Assembly: GCA_049423145.1 (NCBI GenBank)
Contig: JBMSQF010000009.1
Location: forward strand, 1-48,931
Direction: 5' to 3'
Length of the DNA stretch: 48,931 nucleotides
From: RFTU01 sp049423145
Lineage (GTDB): Bacteria > Pseudomonadota > Gammaproteobacteria > Burkholderiales > Burkholderiaceae_C
A program made the position numbers and the translations under genes. Of the stretch, positions 35,737 to 42,902 are shown piece by piece. Under the pieces are notes generated by a model. The model ran no database searches. It was not told where the DNA came from and saw only the letters and a program-made list of their open reading frames with translations. Each line of letters starts with the position of its first letter. Within the stretch, counting starts at the first letter, position 1.

Positions 35737-36882
35737 TCACACGAACACGCGCTGCCCGGTGAGCCGGTGGTGCTCGCGCAGGGCAAAGCGGTCGGTCATG
35801 CCGGCGATGTAATCGCACACGGCGCGGGGCAGGTCGGGGCGCTGGGCGTATTCGGTGGGCAGTTCCCCAGGGAAGTCGGTGTAGGCCGCAAAGAGATCAC
35901 GCACGACGCCCTGGGCCCGCCGCGTCGTGGCCACCACTTGCGGATGACGGTAGAGCGCGCGGAACAAAAAGCGCTTGAGTTCGGTGATGCCTGCGCGCAT
36001 GGCGGGGCTGAAGGCCACCAGGGGTGTGCCCACCCTCGCCTGCTGATCATTGGCGGGCTGTGCGCGCGAAAGCCGTTCACGGGTTTGCGCCATCAGGTCG
36101 TGCACCTGGCTCGACAGCATCCGCCTGAGCACTTCGGACAACAGACGGCGACCGCCCTGGCGGGCCAAGCCCGGATGCACCTGCTCCGTTTCCTCATGGA
36201 AGCGAAGCACCAAGGGCACCTGCAGCAACTGCTCCAGGCTGATGAGCCCGGAACGCACCCCGTCGTCCACATCATGGGCGTTGTAGGCGATCTCATCGGC
36301 CAGGTTGCACAACTGAGCCTCTAGGCTGGGTTGCAGGCCTTGGATGAACCGATGCGCGACACCATGGGGCTCCAGGGCCTCAATGTGTCGCGCCACCCGC
36401 ATGGGGCAGTGCTTGAGGATGCCCTCACGCGTCTCGAAGCACAGGTTCAAGCCATCGAAGTCGGGATAGCGCTGCTCCAGAACGTCCACCACGCGCAGGC
36501 TCTGAAGGTTGTGTTCAAACCCACCATAGGGCTTCATGCAGGCGTTGAGCACATCCTGTCCGGCATGCCCGAACGGCGTATGGCCCAGGTCATGCGCCAG
36601 GGCCAATGCCTCCACCAGATCTTCATGCAGGGCCAGCCCCCTGGCCATGGAGCGCGCCAATTGCGCGACTTCCAGACTGTGGGTCAACCGCGTCCTGAAG
36701 AGATCGCCCTCATGGTTGAGGAAGACCTGCGTCTTGTAGACGAGGCGGCGAAATGCGGTGCTGTGGACGATGCGGTCACGATCCCGCTGAAAGTGGTTGC
36801 GATCGGAAGCCGCCGGCTCCCACACCCGCCTGCCGCGAGACCGAGCAGGGTGGGAGGCGTAGGGCGCGAGCTCAGCCCACAT
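35737..36882 (-). CDS. dgt: dGTP triphosphohydrolase-like HD-domain protein
   Basis: Dgt-type enzymes hydrolyse dNTPs to nucleosides and triphosphate. The 381-residue product has the HD metal motifs HSTAFRRLVYKTQVF, TRLTHSLEVAQLAR, LAHDLGHTPFGHAGQ and, further on, LADEIAYNAHDVDDGV. These fit the short betaproteobacterial deoxyguanosinetriphosphate triphosphohydrolase-like group. The start is uncertain between ATG 36882 (MWAELAPYASHPARSRG) and ATG 36897; both lie inside the end of aroB, whose stop is at 36872-36874, so translation is coupled to aroB. The order aroB-dgt is conserved in Burkholderiales. Confidence 0.92.
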   Translation of the reverse strand: MWAELAPYASHPARSRGRRVWEPAASDRNHFQRDRDRIVHSTAFRRLVYKTQVFLNHEGDLFRTRLTHSLEVAQLARSMARGLALHEDLVEALALAHDLGHTPFGHAGQDVLNACMKPYGGFEHNLQSLRVVDVLEQRYPDFDGLNLCFETREGILKHCPMRVARHIEALEPHGVAHRFIQGLQPSLEAQLCNLADEIAYNAHDVDDGVRSGLISLEQLLQVPLVLRFHEETEQVHPGLARQGGRRLLSEVLRRMLSSQVHDLMAQTRERLSRAQPANDQQARVGTPLVAFSPAMRAGITELKRFLFRALYRHPQVVATTRRAQGVVRDLFAAYTDFPGELPTEYAQRPDLPRAVCDYIAGMTDRFALREHHRLTGQRVFV

Positions 36883-37972
36883 GCGCCCGGATGACATCGC
36901 CGACCAGTTCATCGGGTGCTGGGCGCAGGGCCGCACGGCCCAGCGCCTCGATCACCACGAACCGGATCGCACCGTCCTCGGCCTTCTTGTCCACCCGCAT
37001 CAACTCCAGGTAACGCGGCAAACCCAGGTCCGGCGCCTTGACCGGCAAACCGGCGCGCTCGATCAAGTCCGCCATGCGCCTCACAAATGAGGCCGGCATG
37101 AGGCCCAGCCGATGGGAGAGCTCCGCAGCCATCACCATGCCGCAGCCCACGGCCTCGCCATGCAACCACTGCCCATAGCCCAGCCCGGCCTCGATGGCGT
37201 GACCAAAGGTGTGACCAAAATTGAGGATGGCCCGAAGGCCGCTTTCGCGCTCGTCCTGCCCCACGACCCAGGCCTTGATCTCACAGGAACGCCGAACAGC
37301 ATGGGCCAAGGCATCGACATCCCGCCTCATCAAAGCGTCCCATGAGGATTCGATCCATTCAAGGAATTCCGCATCGGCTATCGGGCCGTACTTGATGACC
37401 TCCGCCAAGCCCGCGCTGTACTCGCGATCGGGCAGAGTCGCCAAAACATCCAGGTCACACAGTACCCGCTGCGGCTGATAGAACGCGCCAATCATGTTCT
37501 TGCCCAAGGGATGGTTGATGGCCGTCTTGCCACCGACCGACGAATCCACCTGGGCCAAGAGCGTCGTCGGAACCTGCACGAATGGAACGCCCCGCATGTA
37601 GCAGGCGGCCGCAAATCCGGTGAGGTCGCCGATCACGCCGCCCCCCAGCGCGAACAGCACCGTGCGCCGGTCACAGGCCTGCGCCAGCAGCTGGTCGAAA
37701 ACGGTGTTCAGGCTGTTCCAGTCCTTGTGCGCTTCTCCATCGGGCAGTACCACCGTCAACACACGTCCATAGTGTTTCGATAGGGCTTGAACCACGCGGT
37801 CCATGTACAGCGGCGCAACAGTGACATTGCTCACCACCACCGCCGTGGCGGCACGGGGCAGTCCCGCCCAGCTTGACGCAGCCATCAGGAGCCCGGACCC
37901 GATGAGGATCGGATAGGAGCGGTCCCCGAGCTCGATCTGCAGGGTCTGCGAAGCGCCGATGGACGGGTTCAT
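36872..37972 (-). CDS. aroB: 3-Dehydroquinate synthase
   Basis: AroB turns DAHP into 3-dehydroquinate, the second step of the shikimate route to aromatic amino acids and folate. The 366-residue enzyme shows the NAD-binding ALGGGVIGDLTGFAAACYMRG, the VPTTLLAQVDSSVGGKTAINHP block, KNMIGAFYQP, the zinc ligands in LAEVIKYG and NFGHTFGHAIE, and HGEAVGCGM. ATG 37972 lies 9 bases behind the aroK stop. The 3' end overlaps the dgt start. The gene order aroK-aroB behind pilQ is common to many proteobacteria. Confidence 0.97.
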   Translation of the reverse strand: MNPSIGASQTLQIELGDRSYPILIGSGLLMAASSWAGLPRAATAVVVSNVTVAPLYMDRVVQALSKHYGRVLTVVLPDGEAHKDWNSLNTVFDQLLAQACDRRTVLFALGGGVIGDLTGFAAACYMRGVPFVQVPTTLLAQVDSSVGGKTAINHPLGKNMIGAFYQPQRVLCDLDVLATLPDREYSAGLAEVIKYGPIADAEFLEWIESSWDALMRRDVDALAHAVRRSCEIKAWVVGQDERESGLRAILNFGHTFGHAIEAGLGYGQWLHGEAVGCGMVMAAELSHRLGLMPASFVRRMADLIERAGLPVKAPDLGLPRYLELMRVDKKAEDGAIRFVVIEALGRAALRPAPDELVGDVIRAHVG

Positions 37973-37981
37973 GGCGGGAGT

Positions 37982-38581
37982 TTAAGGCGCGGGGTCCACG
38001 CGCGGGTCCACGGGCGACGGCACTTGCGCGGGGTCGATGCGACCAGCGAGTTCCAGTTGCATGAGGATCATCCCTGCCAGCCCCTGCACCGTGGGCCGTC
38101 CGGTCTCGATGATGAAGTGGGCCGTGCGCCGGTACAGCGGATCCCGCTCACGATACAGCTCGCGCAACTTGCGCAGTGGATCGGGCACCTGAAGCAGCGG
38201 TCTTTGTCTGTCGTGCCGCAAGCGTCGAAACAGTTCCTCGGGGCTGGACCGCAGATACACCACCGTGCAGTTCCGATGAAGGGCGTGGCGGTTGGGTTCA
38301 CGCAGCACCACCCCCCCGCCCGTGGCCAGGACCATGGGCCGGCCGCAGGCCCACTCGGCGATCACCGACTGCTCAATATCGCGGAAAGCCGCCTCGCCGT
38401 GTTGCGCAAAGTAGTCCCTCACGCTCGTGCCCACACGCCGCTCAACCTCATGATCGGCATCGACGAAGGGCAGATCGAGTTGCCGCGCCAACAGGCGACC
38501 CACGGTGGTCTTGCCCGCGCCGGGCATGGCCACCAGGGCGAGGCTGAGCCCCGGGGCAGGGAATGATGAGGCTGCGTTCAA
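37982..38581 (-). CDS. aroK: Shikimate kinase (TTG start)
   Basis: AroK phosphorylates shikimate at O3. The 199-residue product has the P-loop VAMPGAGKTTVGR, where the usual first Gly is Ala, the DADHEVERRVGTSVRDYFAQHGE shikimate-binding region, VLATGGGVVLRE, and the LID segment RHDRQRPLL. The only start before the P-loop strand is TTG 38581: the in-frame codons upstream run into the pilQ TGA, since pilQ and aroK share the frame and are 9 bases apart. The C-terminal 20 residues are Pro/Asp-rich and beyond the family core. Confidence 0.92.
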   Translation of the reverse strand: MNAASSFPAPGLSLALVAMPGAGKTTVGRLLARQLDLPFVDADHEVERRVGTSVRDYFAQHGEAAFRDIEQSVIAEWACGRPMVLATGGGVVLREPNRHALHRNCTVVYLRSSPEELFRRLRHDRQRPLLQVPDPLRKLRELYRERDPLYRRTAHFIIETGRPTVQGLAGMILMQLELAGRIDPAQVPSPVDPRVDPAP

Positions 38582-38590
38582 GAGACCGTT

Positions 38591-40159
38591 TCAGCGGGCA
38601 GGCGTCTGGACATCAGGAATCACGGTTGGCGTGAGGAACACCAACAACTCGGTACGGCGAATCTCGCGGGCCGTCTTTCTGAAGAAGCTGCCCAATGCCG
38701 GCAGGTCACCCAAGAGGGGCACCTTGAATCCTGAGCCCACTTCTTCATGCTCGTAGATGCCCCCCATCACCACCGTTCCACCATTTTCCACCAGGACCTT
38801 GGTTCTCACCTCCTTCGTGTTGATCTCGCGACCATCCGGCGTCAGGGCTCCCAGGCTGTCCTTGTTCACCAAGACATTGAGGATGACATGGCTCTGTGGC
38901 GTCACCTGCGGCGTGACGGTCAGTTTGAGGTTGGCTTCCTGGAACTGCACCTGTGCGGCAGACCCAAAGCCACTCGCGTTGCCCCGATACGGAACGCGGA
39001 ATCCCTGCTTGATGTGGGCCTCCACCTGATCGGTGGTGACGATCCGGGGGCTGGAGACCACCTTGCCACGGCCGTCGGCCTCCATCGCAGACAGCTCCAG
39101 GTTGAGAAAGCGACTGGCCGACGCACCGAACAGCGACATCGCGAAGGTGGCCGGATCCACCCCCTGCAGGGATGCGGCCGGCAGGTTGACGAACTGCGTG
39201 TTGGCGTAGGCGGCGCTTGGCGTTTCACGGGCCGATCCCGGCGCGTCAAGTGGGGCCCCGGGCTGCAGGGTTTGCGTGCCCACTCCGGCGTAATTGCCGC
39301 CCACGACCACACGAGGGCCCGCCGCAGAACCTGAAGGCAAACCCTGCTGCATGCGCAGATCATGGAACCCCAGCTTCACGCCCAACGACCGGCCGAAACT
39401 GTCGACCGCCTCGACGATGCGAGCCTCGATCAAGACCTGCTTGACCGGAATGTCGATCTTCTCGATCAGGGCCCTGACCTGCTCCAGCTTGGCCGGGATG
39501 TCGGTCACGAAGAGTTGATTGGTTCGCGCCACCGCCATGGCGCTGCCTCGAGAGGACAGCAGGCGAGGCGAGGCCGCCCCGGGGGGCGCACCGCCCGCTG
39601 GTGGCGCCGATGGTGGTGAGCCACTGCCCGCACCCGCGCCCTGCACGGCGCCAATGCCGCTCCCCAGCAGGCCTCGCGCCACCTCGTCGGCGCGGCTGTA
39701 GTGCAGTTGAAAGGCCTCGGTGCGCAGGGCCTCCAGTTCACCGATGCGGCGCCGCACCTCAAGCTCGGCCTGGTCCCGGGCCGCCCACTCTTCGCGAGGT
39801 GCCACCATCAGGATGCTGCCGCTGCGCCTGAATCCAAGACCCTTGGTCTGCAGGATGATGTCCAGCGCCTGGTCCCAGGGCACATCCTGAAGCCGCAGCG
39901 TCACCGCACCACTGACGCTGTCACTCGTCACGAGATTGAGCTGGGTGAAATCGGCGATCACCTTCAAGGCTGCACGAACGTCGATGTTCTGAAAATTCAG
40001 CGAAAGCCGCTCTCCGGTGTAGGACGCAGCCGTCTGCGGCATCGACCGCGCAAACTCACTGCTCACCTGCGCCCTGACGGCATCCGGGGCCGCGGCCAGG
40101 ATCCCCGCACAAAAGCCGCTCAAGAGGCCCGAGGCCCAGACACCAAAGCGCGGATTCAT
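38591..40159 (-). CDS. pilQ: Type IV pilus secretin PilQ, short form
   Basis: PilQ forms the outer-membrane channel for type IV pili. The 522-residue product has a signal peptide (cleavage near AVRAQ, about residue 30), a secretin N0/STN domain (about 51-120, LSLNFQNIDVRAALKVIADF), an N1 domain (about 147-236), and the secretin beta-barrel domain (about 240-515), which ends with GGIYEHEEVGSGFKVPLLGDLPALGSFF. Most PilQ proteins have about 700 residues with one or two N-terminal AMIN domains; here there is no room for any. A Gly/Pro/Ala insert (about 164-198) splits N1. ATG 40159 overlaps the pilO-pilP stop (ATGA). aroK follows in the same frame. Confidence 0.92.
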   Translation of the reverse strand: MNPRFGVWASGLLSGFCAGILAAAPDAVRAQVSSEFARSMPQTAASYTGERLSLNFQNIDVRAALKVIADFTQLNLVTSDSVSGAVTLRLQDVPWDQALDIILQTKGLGFRRSGSILMVAPREEWAARDQAELEVRRRIGELEALRTEAFQLHYSRADEVARGLLGSGIGAVQGAGAGSGSPPSAPPAGGAPPGAASPRLLSSRGSAMAVARTNQLFVTDIPAKLEQVRALIEKIDIPVKQVLIEARIVEAVDSFGRSLGVKLGFHDLRMQQGLPSGSAAGPRVVVGGNYAGVGTQTLQPGAPLDAPGSARETPSAAYANTQFVNLPAASLQGVDPATFAMSLFGASASRFLNLELSAMEADGRGKVVSSPRIVTTDQVEAHIKQGFRVPYRGNASGFGSAAQVQFQEANLKLTVTPQVTPQSHVILNVLVNKDSLGALTPDGREINTKEVRTKVLVENGGTVVMGGIYEHEEVGSGFKVPLLGDLPALGSFFRKTAREIRRTELLVFLTPTVIPDVQTPAR

Positions 40160-41181
40160 GGCAAAGCCTCCTTGAGCTCCACCACCACGGGCTCAGATGC
40201 CGATGCACGATCGCGGCGCAGGGGCCCGCTCACGGTGAACGACCGTTCCTGGATCTGCTCAATCACGCCACCCTTGGGGCCCAGGCGCTGCCCGGCCCCC
40301 ACTGGGTGAAGCTGGCCCTGCAATTGAAGCAACGCCAGGCGCTGTGTGCCGCGTTCGAGGGTGCCGACAAATACGATGGACTCCAAAGGCGTGCGCTCCA
40401 GCAGGGGGGCCTCCGCAAACCCCGTCTGGTCGGCTGGGCTCGCGGCCGTCTGCGCAGCCGGATCACGGCGCATCGCGGCGAAGGGGTCGCGGTGGGCGCG
40501 ACCCTGGTAAGGGGGCGGCGCCCGGTGAGCGACCGGCTGTCGCCCGCCCATCCGCAAGGTGCTCTCCGACAGCGGCGCAGCCGGCGGGCCCAGCGTGGCT
40601 TCCATCACCAGGCCTGGTGAATCCATCGAAAGGGCGTCTTCCCCCGGCTTGCTTGGGCCCGGTGGCGCCAGCGTCAACTGTCGGAGCGTGAGGGGGTGTG
40701 GCATGCGGATGAAGTCTTCCCAAAAGGTGCCCAGGTCGTGGAAGCTGCCGACCAGTCGCCAGGCCACCGATCCGTCGGCGGGGTGTGCCCCCGGGGACGA
40801 CGGTGCGGGTCTGAACCACACCAGTTGCAGCCCACGGGCCCGACTGGCCGTGGCGACGGCCCGCAACAGGTCCTCCGCATCCCAAGGTGGCCAGGGATCG
40901 TCATCGAGCCGGTCCCCTTCTCGCTCCAAAGCAGTCTTGCGGGCCAAGAGCGCCTGGAGGTCCTCTTCCGGTTGCGGCGCGGAATCATCGGCCGTGGGCG
41001 TCTGCGACTCCGCTGCGCGCTGCTGTTGAGCCCACCAGCGCATCGTGGGCTCGGACAACATGAGGTGCCAGGCCAGCACGAGGACTGCCGCAAAGGTCAG
41101 CAACCAGGCCAGGCCTTGCAGCTCCATCGGCCAGGTGCCGGGATCCGAGAGATCGACGCCACCGATGACGCGCCGATTCAC
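40156..41181 (-). CDS. Fused type IV pilus alignment protein PilO-PilP
   Basis: This single 341-residue frame carries PilO and PilP features. Residues 1-21 (VDLSDPGTWP) and the membrane helix at about 22-41 are PilO-like, followed by a coiled or linker stretch (50-100) and the PilO ferredoxin-like region (about 102-200, with LLRAVATASRARGLQLVWF and GSFHDLGTFWEDFIRMPH). After a Pro/Arg-rich linker, RDPFAAM and LERTPLESIVFVGTLERGTQRLALLQL to the C-terminus are the PilP homology domain. PilP normally has its own lipoprotein signal and about 170 residues; no stop, start or lipobox separates the parts. GTG 41181 overlaps the pilN stop (GTGA). It links inner-membrane PilMN to the secretin PilQ. Confidence 0.85.
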   Translation of the reverse strand: MNRRVIGGVDLSDPGTWPMELQGLAWLLTFAAVLVLAWHLMLSEPTMRWWAQQQRAAESQTPTADDSAPQPEEDLQALLARKTALEREGDRLDDDPWPPWDAEDLLRAVATASRARGLQLVWFRPAPSSPGAHPADGSVAWRLVGSFHDLGTFWEDFIRMPHPLTLRQLTLAPPGPSKPGEDALSMDSPGLVMEATLGPPAAPLSESTLRMGGRQPVAHRAPPPYQGRAHRDPFAAMRRDPAAQTAASPADQTGFAEAPLLERTPLESIVFVGTLERGTQRLALLQLQGQLHPVGAGQRLGPKGGVIEQIQERSFTVSGPLRRDRASASEPVVVELKEALP

Positions 41182-41777
41182 CGCGTGTTCTCCGTCGCCG
41201 TGGCCGGCTGGTGCATCCGCACAGTGAGCGTGAATTCCCATGGCCAGTCGCTGCGGCGGGCCCCATCCGAGCGCTGCAACCGAGCAGCCTCCACGGCACG
41301 CACCTCCCTCAATTCGGGTCGATGCAGCACGGCTGATCGGAACTGGAGCCGGCGCACAAAATCGTGCAGGCGCTCACTCGACTGCGCCCAGCCCTTCAAG
41401 GTCACGCCAGTCCCGGTCTGCCCGATGTCGCTCAGGGTCACCCCATCGGGCGTGAGGATGGCGAGTTCATTGAACAGCGCCAGCGGCCACTGCCGCTCGG
41501 CCTGCAGCACCCGGGCAGCCGCCTCGGCCTGCTCCAAGACCATCAGCTCCTGGCGAAGGCGCTGCGATTGGGCCCGGTGCTCGCGAAGCCCTGCAGCGGC
41601 CTGCTCGAGCGCCGCATGGCGCGCGGCCTGCTGCGACTGCGCATGATCCAGCATGAACGCGAGAACCGCCGCCACCGCGAGGGCCAGCAGCGAACTCAGG
41701 CCCAGGCCGGTGCGGAAACGCCGCCGACCTTGCTCGGCGCGATGCTGCCGGTGCGGCATGAAATTGATCGGGACCAT
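41178..41777 (-). CDS. pilN: Type IV pilus assembly protein PilN
   Basis: PilN is a bitopic inner-membrane protein whose short cytoplasmic tail binds PilM. The 199-residue product begins MVPINFMPHRQHRAEQGRRRF, a version of the NLLPHR/NLLPWR PilM-binding tail, followed by one membrane helix (about 24-43) and a heptad-like coiled coil (about 45-90). The periplasmic ferredoxin-like domain has LFNELAILTPDGVTLSDI and VTLKGWAQSSERLHDFVRRL. ATG 41777 shares its A with the pilM stop (TGATG), so it is coupled. Length is normal for PilN (about 180-210). Confidence 0.9.
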   Translation of the reverse strand: MVPINFMPHRQHRAEQGRRRFRTGLGLSSLLALAVAAVLAFMLDHAQSQQAARHAALEQAAAGLREHRAQSQRLRQELMVLEQAEAAARVLQAERQWPLALFNELAILTPDGVTLSDIGQTGTGVTLKGWAQSSERLHDFVRRLQFRSAVLHRPELREVRAVEAARLQRSDGARRSDWPWEFTLTVRMHQPATATENTR

Positions 41778-42772
41778 CAACCCAAACCCCGCAGGGCAAG
41801 TCCGCAGGCCTGAAGGTAGCCAGCGGCACCGACTGCGGAGTCGCCCAGGTCGGCGGCCAGACCGGGCTGCCTGTGCTCGAAAGGGTCGATCCACTCCGCC
41901 TTCACACCGGTGGAGGCCGCAACAGCCTTCGACAAGGCCTCAGGGCTGTCGCTCTCCCCAGCCAGCAGCACGCGTGAGATCGCACACGCCGGAAATCGCG
42001 CGTAGTAGAGCTGCAGCATCCGCGCCCACTCGAGGGCCACCGCCCTGGCGGGCCCCAGCCCCGGCTGACGCCCCCAGTCCGCTGGGAATTGCACTGCAGT
42101 CTCGAACAACAGCTCATCATCGGCCATCACATGGAGGACCAGGGAATCGGGCCCCAACTCGAACAGTGCCTGCACCGGGTCAGCTGCCGAGGGCTCACGC
42201 CGACGAGACCAATCGAGCAAGGCCCAACGCGTGGCGTTTGGCCCGGACTCCACCGCCAACGGCTCCAGACCCAGCGCCTGGGCCAGGGCCACACGCTCGT
42301 CCACGCGGTCCTTGCGGGTGGCCGCCATCTGCACATCCCATTGCGCGGGTGAGCCCGCCACCGCCCCGATCACCGCGAAATCCACAGCCAGTTCCTCGAC
42401 CGGGATGGATGCCAGGCTGGCCGCCTCGGCCTCCAGATGCACGGCCAACTCGGCATCATGCATGCGAGCCGGCAGATGGGTCCGCCGCTGGATCACGTTC
42501 TTGGCAGGAACAGCCATCACCACCCCTTGCGATTGGGGATGGGCGCGCTCAAGCAAGGCGCGAACCGCCGCGGCCACCGCATCGAACTGGAGGATCTGCC
42601 CATCCACCACGGCACCATGGGGCAATGCCGCCCGGTGGTGGCTCCTCAGAAACCAAGGGCCACGACCCCGACAGCCCAGTTCCACCAGCTTGACCGCACG
42701 AGATCCCAGGTCCAGTCCCAAGGCCGTCCTGGCCCATCCCCATCGCCACCCCCTTCCGCCTCCCCTTCCCAT
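41777..42772 (-). CDS. pilM: Type IV pilus assembly protein PilM (actin-like ATPase)
   Basis: PilM is the cytoplasmic actin-like protein of the pilus alignment complex and binds PilN. The 331-residue product shows the first phosphate motif LGLDLGSRAVKLVEL, AVPAKNVIQRRTHLPARMHDAELAVHLEAEA (typical PilM segment in parts), DFAVIGAV and VLLAGESDS as the second motif. It is about 20 residues shorter than the common 354. ATG 42772 is chosen; a GTG at 42778 would add two residues. The N-terminal 15 residues are Gly/Arg/Trp-rich. An AGGGGGCGG stretch upstream can serve as ribosome binding site. It starts the pilM-N-OP-Q-aroK-aroB-dgt block and is divergent from mrcA. Confidence 0.9.
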   Translation of the reverse strand: MGRGGGRGWRWGWARTALGLDLGSRAVKLVELGCRGRGPWFLRSHHRAALPHGAVVDGQILQFDAVAAAVRALLERAHPQSQGVVMAVPAKNVIQRRTHLPARMHDAELAVHLEAEAASLASIPVEELAVDFAVIGAVAGSPAQWDVQMAATRKDRVDERVALAQALGLEPLAVESGPNATRWALLDWSRRREPSAADPVQALFELGPDSLVLHVMADDELLFETAVQFPADWGRQPGLGPARAVALEWARMLQLYYARFPACAISRVLLAGESDSPEALSKAVAASTGVKAEWIDPFEHRQPGLAADLGDSAVGAAGYLQACGLALRGLG

Positions 42773-42828
42773 CAGCACGCCGCCCCCTCGCCTCCTGCTG
42801 CGACACGCCTGCACAGCGCCGCGGTTCC

Positions 42829-42834
42829 TATAAT
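42829..42834 (+). promoter_or_regulatory. Candidate -10 element (TATAAT) for mrcA
   Basis: A perfect TATAAT lies 68 bases before the mrcA ATG in the divergent pilM-mrcA gap. No hexamer at 16-18 bases upstream resembles TTGACA well, so the -35 is weak or replaced by an activator. I see no equivalent for pilM on the other strand. Confidence 0.6.
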
Positions 42835-42902
42835 CGCTGCAGTCCTCAGGCCTTCGGTATTGCCCTCTTGGGTGCCCCCTCGGAGGTGTATGAAGGCTCC
42901 CC

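Noticed and set aside
40156..41181. The possibility that the PilO-PilP fusion is a frameshift artefact
   Set aside because: Both halves read in one frame without any interruption, both ends are coupled to neighbours by stop/start overlaps, and the linker is a typical Pro/Arg/Ser linker. A deletion error cannot be fully excluded without reads, so it is kept as a refuting test.
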